From the NCBI GenBank assembly GCA_013698495.1, contig JACCUV010000290.1, positions 1-9,209 on the forward strand: a stretch of 9,209 bases of DNA, given 5' to 3'. The position numbers and the translations under genes are program-made. Shown piece by piece: positions 5,924 through 9,209 of this stretch (positions within the stretch are counted from its first letter, which is position 1; the number at the start of each line of letters is the position of its first letter). Below the pieces are notes generated by a model that was given only the letters and a program-made list of their open reading frames with translations, ran no database searches and was not told the DNA's origin. The DNA comes from Chloroflexia bacterium. Lineage in GTDB: Bacteria; Chloroflexota; Chloroflexia; Thermomicrobiales; UBA6265.

Positions 5924-6313
5924 CTACCCAACCAGGGCAACACACTCAATTTCCACCAACACGCCCATCGGCAGTTTCGCGACCTCCACCGTGCTCCGCG
6001 TCGGCGGTTCGTCCCCAGTGAAGAAGGTTGCGTACACTTCATTGAACACCGGGAAGTCGCCCAGGTCCTGAAGGAAACAGGTCGTCTTGACTACCCGCGC
6101 CAGCGACGATCCCGCATCCTCGAGCAACCCTTGAAGGCTCGTCAACACTCGTTCCGCCTGGGTCCGAATGTCGTTGCCGGCGACACTCATGGTTTCCGGG
6201 TCGAGCGGGATCACTCCAGCCGTAAACACCATCCCATTGACAATGATCGCCTGGGAGTACGGCCCGATCGCCGCGGGCGCCCTGGACGATGAAACGATCG
6301 ACTTCTCGGTCAC
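5924..6313 (-). CDS. ridA: RidA family enamine/imine deaminase
   Basis: I chose the GTG at 6311-6313 (129 residues) because AGGAG lies 7 nt upstream and the length is typical of RidA (about 125-130). The frame is open to 6373, but the extra 20 residues have no counterpart in the family. Signature elements are APAAIGPYSQA (residues 12-22, with G17 and Y19), FTAGVIPLDPET (30-41), R106 in PPTRSTVEV, which binds the substrate carboxylate in RidA structures, and E121 in LVEIECVAL. The Cys after the arginine in E. coli RidA is Thr108 here. RidA hydrolyses reactive 2-aminoacrylate and related enamines from PLP enzymes, in the cytosol. It stands alone, divergent from the VanW-domain gene; I see no functional link. 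Stop TAG at 5924-5926. Confidence 0.93.
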   Translation of the reverse strand: MTEKSIVSSSRAPAAIGPYSQAIIVNGMVFTAGVIPLDPETMSVAGNDIRTQAERVLTSLQGLLEDAGSSLARVVKTTCFLQDLGDFPVFNEVYATFFTGDEPPTRSTVEVAKLPMGVLVEIECVALVG

Positions 6314-6372
6314 ACGAATTCTCCTGGTTTTTGCGAAGCAATAAGCGAATCGAAGCTGAATCGCTCGCACCA

Positions 6373-6405
6373 ACTATATGGGCGGAGCGCCGAACCACTC
6401 GGTTC
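6373..6405 (-). promoter_or_regulatory. Candidate ridA promoter with upstream palindrome
   Basis: On the minus strand TATAGT (6373-6378) is a good -10, about 60 nt upstream of the GTG start. No good -35 is present at 16-18 nt. That region instead holds a palindrome, GAACC-ACTC-GGTTC (6392-6405), which could be an operator or chance. Confidence 0.35.
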
Positions 6406-6526
6406 TTGCGCGGAACTGGTCGCCCCATTGCTGAGTCCGCTTCGCCGCGGCCGCTCTACCACGACGCCGAAACGGAGCCGATTCCTGAATGTCAAGACCG
6501 AACGAATGATACAGCCACGCACTCGG

Positions 6527-6555
6527 GACAGTCGTATAGTAATCTTGAGACTGTC
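6527..6555 (+). promoter_or_regulatory. Candidate promoter/operator of the VanW-domain gene
   Basis: A perfect 7-bp inverted repeat, GACAGTC (6527-6533) and GACTGTC (6549-6555), encloses TATAGT (6535-6540), a five-of-six -10 match about 84 nt before the ATG. No clear -35 is visible 16-18 nt upstream. A repressor bound to the repeat would cover the -10. Motif-based inference only. Confidence 0.35.
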
Positions 6556-6623
6556 GCTCACGAAGCCGTGAACGATAAGGATTCGCGCTCAAAAACCCGA
6601 GTTGCGCTGTAGACGGAGCATTG

Positions 6624-8879
6624 ATGAACGTTGCCCCACCCCTCTCCACACCCAGACCGGACTCAACACGGTTCGACCGCGCACATCGCCCAACCGCGAT
6701 CGAGAAAGTGTCCCATGCCGCCACAATCGGACTGGTCGTGTCCTTTGCTGTCCTCCTCCTCAGTGTCGCCGCTTTCACCGTATTCGGATTTCGTTACGGC
6801 GACCGCGTGTATCCTGGCACGACAATCGCCAGTCTCGATCTGAGCGGCATGACTCGCGACGAAGTTGCTGTTGCCGTCGATTCCCGGTTCGTCGACTTTT
6901 CCGAGACGCCGCTCACGCTCACGGCTGGCGAGCAATCCTTTGATGTGTCTGTTGCGGAACTCGGCATCACGCTCGATCGAGAGGCGACCGTTGACCGGGC
7001 GATGGCGCACGGCCGATCCGGTTCGTGGTGGGATCGCTCGATCGCCTGGAGTCGAGGAGCCCTGCGGGGGAACGAACTCGAACCTTCGCTCGTCGTCGAC
7101 GCCGAGGAATTTGAACTTGCGATCGGTCGCATTGCTCCCGAAGTGGTATTCGCTCCGTCCGATGCGCGCGTCGATCTGACATCGACAGGCGAGGCGTTGC
7201 TGGTCGATGACGTTCCTGGACTCTCGATCGATTTCGCCGCGACTCGGGAGCGGACACTCGACCGCATCGTCGCCATGGACCAGGCGCCGATCGCCCTGGC
7301 CCTCGTCGCGGAACCGGCCGCGGTGCAATCCGCCGATCTCCAGGCTGGATTGCCTGACGCCGAGCGCGCGGTTTCCAGCGCCGTGCTCCTGAATTCGGAC
7401 GATGGGAGATGGGGACTGTCGCGCTCTGCGCTGAGCGCGTTGGTCTGGGTCGACTCCTCGGGCGGCTTGCAAGTGCGAAGAGACGGTGTCGACGAATACG
7501 TTCGCGGCATCGCCGCTCAAATTGATCGTCCGGCCGAAAACGCCGGAATCACCGTCGACGCATCGGGCGCGTTTGTGGTGGTTCCTCAAGTCGATTCGGC
7601 TTCCGTCGATGTCGGCGTCACCACCGATCGGCTGGTCAACGCAATCGAGAACGGCTCGACTACCATCGATATTGAGGTGGCCAGAACCGAACCCGCAATC
7701 CACAACGCCACGGCCCAAACGTGGGCGGATCGGGCAGATGCCCTGGTCGGCGACGGTCTCGAATTAACCTGGAACGGCGGTTCCAGCCAACTCGGGCGGG
7801 CCGACTTGACCCTGGCGCTCCTCATCGAATCGCGCCCGGACGATAGAGACCAGTTCGCCCTCTCCTTCGATAAAGCGATCCTCGCCGAACTCCTCGCGCC
7901 GCTCGAAACCGACCTGTACCTGGAGCAGCAGGAAGCGCAATTCCGGTTGGTGAACGACCAGATCAGGTTCCAGTCCGAGGCAAAGCAAGGGCGGGAAGTG
8001 AACGTTGAAGACTCAGTTGAGGCCGTCCTCCGCGCCATCGACAACGGTGACGACTCGGTTGAACTCGCGATCGCCACCCTCGAGCCAACGTACACGAGCA
8101 GCTCTCGCGAGTCGATTTCGCTTCCGGATGTCCTTGGTCAATCGCAAACCTACTACGGGGATTCGAGCGACCCGCGCCGGGAGAATGTCGAGCGCGCTTC
8201 GGAAATCGAGGATGGTTGGTTGATCCCCCCCGATGGCGTGTACTCGTTTGCCGAAATTATGGGCCTTGTCGACGAGGCCAATGGCTTCGTCACTGGCTAT
8301 GGCATCGTGGCCGATCCAAATGGCGGCGTGACCACCGCGCCGGTGATTGGCGGCGGTATCTGCCAAGTGTCGACCACCATATATCAGGCTGCCTTCTGGG
8401 CCGGACTTCCGATGATCGAGCGCTGGGCGCATCCGTATTGGATTCGCACCTACGGCCAGGCGCCCTATGGCGTGCAAGGTCTGGACGCGATGGTGAATAT
8501 TGAGCCCGATTGGGCGCTGGACCTGAAGTTCGAGAACAACACCGGCAACTGGATTGCGTTGGTGATGGTTGCCGACGGCGAGAACGTCTACGCCGAGATC
8601 AGGGGCACAGATCCGGAGTGGGAGATCGACGTACCCGAACCTGAAATCACCGATGTAATCGCGCCAGACGACGAGATGGTCTACTACGATTCAACCGAGT
8701 TGCCCCGTGGCGAGGAACTGCAAGTCGAACACGCCCGGGAAGGATTTACCTCAACGATCGCCCGCACCGTACGCGATGCCGATGGAGCCGTGGTCGACGA
8801 ATACGCGTACGAAAGCACCTACTCAGCTTCTCGCAACACCACGCTGCGCGGCACGCGCGATGCTGAGGACACCGAGTAG
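6624..8879 (+). CDS. YoaR-like VanW-domain envelope protein with peptidoglycan-binding repeats
   Basis: I chose the ATG at 6624 (751 residues), with GGAG 5 nt upstream; the in-frame TTG at 6621 lies too close to that site. After a polar N-terminus, residues about 32-56 form one transmembrane helix, so the bulk should face outward. Then come three related segments of PG_binding_4 type (about 100-215, 245-345, 375-475). Each ends with a Gly or Val followed by a patterned helix, as in PGLSIDFAATRERTLDRI (198 onward), the helix after V323, and AKQGREVNVEDSVEAVL (453 onward). The VanW domain spans about 500-640, with C580 in GGGICQVSTTIYQAAFWAGL and then ERWAHPYW. A G5-like domain follows (about 675-745, LPRGEELQ around 693). 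VanW came from glycopeptide-resistance clusters without a clear role. I recall work on Clostridioides difficile assigning L,D-transpeptidase activity to VanW domains. No van resistance genes are present, so a cell-wall role is likelier than resistance. Confidence 0.9.
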   Translation: MNVAPPLSTPRPDSTRFDRAHRPTAIEKVSHAATIGLVVSFAVLLLSVAAFTVFGFRYGDRVYPGTTIASLDLSGMTRDEVAVAVDSRFVDFSETPLTLTAGEQSFDVSVAELGITLDREATVDRAMAHGRSGSWWDRSIAWSRGALRGNELEPSLVVDAEEFELAIGRIAPEVVFAPSDARVDLTSTGEALLVDDVPGLSIDFAATRERTLDRIVAMDQAPIALALVAEPAAVQSADLQAGLPDAERAVSSAVLLNSDDGRWGLSRSALSALVWVDSSGGLQVRRDGVDEYVRGIAAQIDRPAENAGITVDASGAFVVVPQVDSASVDVGVTTDRLVNAIENGSTTIDIEVARTEPAIHNATAQTWADRADALVGDGLELTWNGGSSQLGRADLTLALLIESRPDDRDQFALSFDKAILAELLAPLETDLYLEQQEAQFRLVNDQIRFQSEAKQGREVNVEDSVEAVLRAIDNGDDSVELAIATLEPTYTSSSRESISLPDVLGQSQTYYGDSSDPRRENVERASEIEDGWLIPPDGVYSFAEIMGLVDEANGFVTGYGIVADPNGGVTTAPVIGGGICQVSTTIYQAAFWAGLPMIERWAHPYWIRTYGQAPYGVQGLDAMVNIEPDWALDLKFENNTGNWIALVMVADGENVYAEIRGTDPEWEIDVPEPEITDVIAPDDEMVYYDSTELPRGEELQVEHAREGFTSTIARTVRDADGAVVDEYAYESTYSASRNTTLRGTRDAEDTE

Positions 8880-8921
8880 TTCTCTGCCACGTCCGATTCA
8901 CTATGCTCGCGAGCCCTCAAC

Positions 8922-8994
8922 CGTGATTCCGACGCAGGAGGAATCCCGGCCTTGCTGGATACCGCAGCGGTATTGGCTATCGACCTGGAGTGAC
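8922..8994. repeat. Putative dispersed intergenic element, copy 2
   Basis: It starts 42 bp after the VanW-domain gene. It has imperfect ends (GTGATTCC at 8923-8930 and GGAGTGAC at 8987-8994, six of eight complementary). An inner stem GATTCC/GGAATC (8925-8930 and 8940-8945) and a near-perfect palindrome, ATACCGC-A-GCGGTAT (8959-8973), are also present. Blocks ACGCAG, GAGGAATCC (8938-8946), ATACC, CTGGA and GTGAC match copy 1 in order. The hairpins could help end the upstream transcript, but no T-tract follows. Confidence 0.5.
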
Positions 8995-9114
8995 GATGTG
9001 GCCCGTATCTCTCCGACCAACGCGCTCGTGAAGTGAACGGGCGTCGCCAAGAGTCCGATACCGGGTTTGCCAGGCTCCCCGTGGCTACTCCGACCCGTTT
9101 CAGAAGGAGGAACC
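8995..9114. other. Intergenic stretch without a recognised gene
   Basis: From the VanW-domain stop (8879) to the right edge no open frame looks like a known protein. This part, after the repeat, holds only a 12-codon frame at 8996-9031 (ATG to TGA, GGAG upstream) that overlaps the edge of the repeat, and a strong AAGGAGG at 9104-9110. Confidence 0.5.
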
Positions 9115-9209
9115 TTGAGGCGCCCACAACACCGATTGTGCTCTGGCTGGCACAATGCGATTGCCCCAACGTGTCGCCTACTGTCGAATCCGCAACTTCA
9201 AAACCCGCA
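9115..9209 (+). CDS. Possible start of a gene running off the right edge (very tentative)
   Basis: A TTG at 9115-9117 follows AAGGAGG (9104-9110) with a short 4-nt spacing and opens a frame with no stop in the remaining 31 codons. The product (beginning MRRPQHRLCSGWHNAIAP) resembles nothing I know and its composition is not clearly protein-like. An alternative ATG at 9155 in another frame lies in one arm of a perfect 7-bp hairpin (ATTGTGC 9135-9141, GCACAAT 9150-9156) and lacks a ribosome binding site. The main support is the Shine-Dalgarno sequence. Confidence 0.25.
   Translation, partial: MRRPQHRLCSGWHNAIAPTCRLLSNPQLQNP

Noticed and set aside
6314..6373. Upstream ATG for ridA adding 20 residues
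   Set aside because: The GTG at 6313 has AGGAG at correct spacing and gives the normal RidA length; the upstream ATG overlaps the proposed -10 box.
6380..6470. tRNA-like stretch on the minus strand (GGTAGAGCGG and GGTTCG)
   Set aside because: No matching acceptor, anticodon or T stem can be drawn; the resemblance is limited to short motifs.
6663..7718. A 351-codon minus-strand open frame antisense to the VanW-domain gene
   Set aside because: The plus-strand frame has a membrane anchor and recognisable domains; the antisense product has no plausible features.
8996..9031. 12-codon frame with GGAG upstream, possible leader peptide
   Set aside because: It overlaps the edge of the putative repeat element and has no run of regulatory codons; chance is more likely.
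8819..9169. Minus-strand open frames over the 3' end of the VanW-domain gene and the right intergenic region
   Set aside because: They overlap a confident gene and the repeat element, lack ribosome binding sites and match no family.
1..9209. CRISPR arrays, insertion sequences, phage or toxin-antitoxin genes
   Set aside because: I looked for regularly spaced direct repeats, transposase motifs and small paired genes and found none; the window is mostly housekeeping and respiratory genes.

Overview
This 9.2-kb window looks like the chromosome of a moderately GC-rich bacterium. My best guess is a member of the Chloroflexota, perhaps Thermomicrobia-like. That is an inference from GC content, GTG starts, a split cytochrome b6-type bc complex and a YoaR/VanW protein; no rRNA or other marker fixes it. 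I see no phage, insertion sequence, CRISPR array or defence system.

Layout. Bases 1-630 (+) hold the C-terminal part of a ComM/YifB-type Mg-chelatase-like AAA+ ATPase cut by the window edge. It converges on a long minus-strand block (5313 down to 655). In transcription order that block is cytochrome b6-type subunit (4585-5313), subunit IV-like cytochrome b C-terminal half (3751-4539), Rieske protein (3096-3686), a membrane-anchored cytochrome c fused to a type I copper (cupredoxin) domain (2090-3031), and a one-helix small membrane protein (1868-2074). A strong 11-bp hairpin follows, then a translationally coupled pair: a zinc-ribbon protein of unknown function (1284-1754) and an FTCD_C/FchA-type folate cyclodeaminase/cyclohydrolase (655-1287).

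Upstream of the bc operon on the same strand is a tRNA-Val(CAC) gene (5616-5692) with encoded CCA, a leader hairpin and a plausible promoter. Next come RidA (5924-6313, -) and, divergently, a large VanW-domain envelope protein (6624-8879, +). The last 330 bases have no firm gene. They carry a second copy of a roughly 75-bp intergenic element also found between tRNA-Val and ridA, and a possible gene start at the right edge.

How the genes work together. The five-gene bc cluster would oxidise a quinol (probably menaquinol), move electrons through the Rieske centre and hand them to the cytochrome c/cupredoxin fusion, which could pass them to a terminal oxidase. The fusion is the most unusual protein here. 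The cytochrome b subunit has the b6-type haem-ligand spacing and the Cys that binds haem c(i)/c(n) in b6f and Firmicutes complexes. Its partner has Ala-Pro-Trp-Tyr where classical complexes have the Qo-site PEWY motif.
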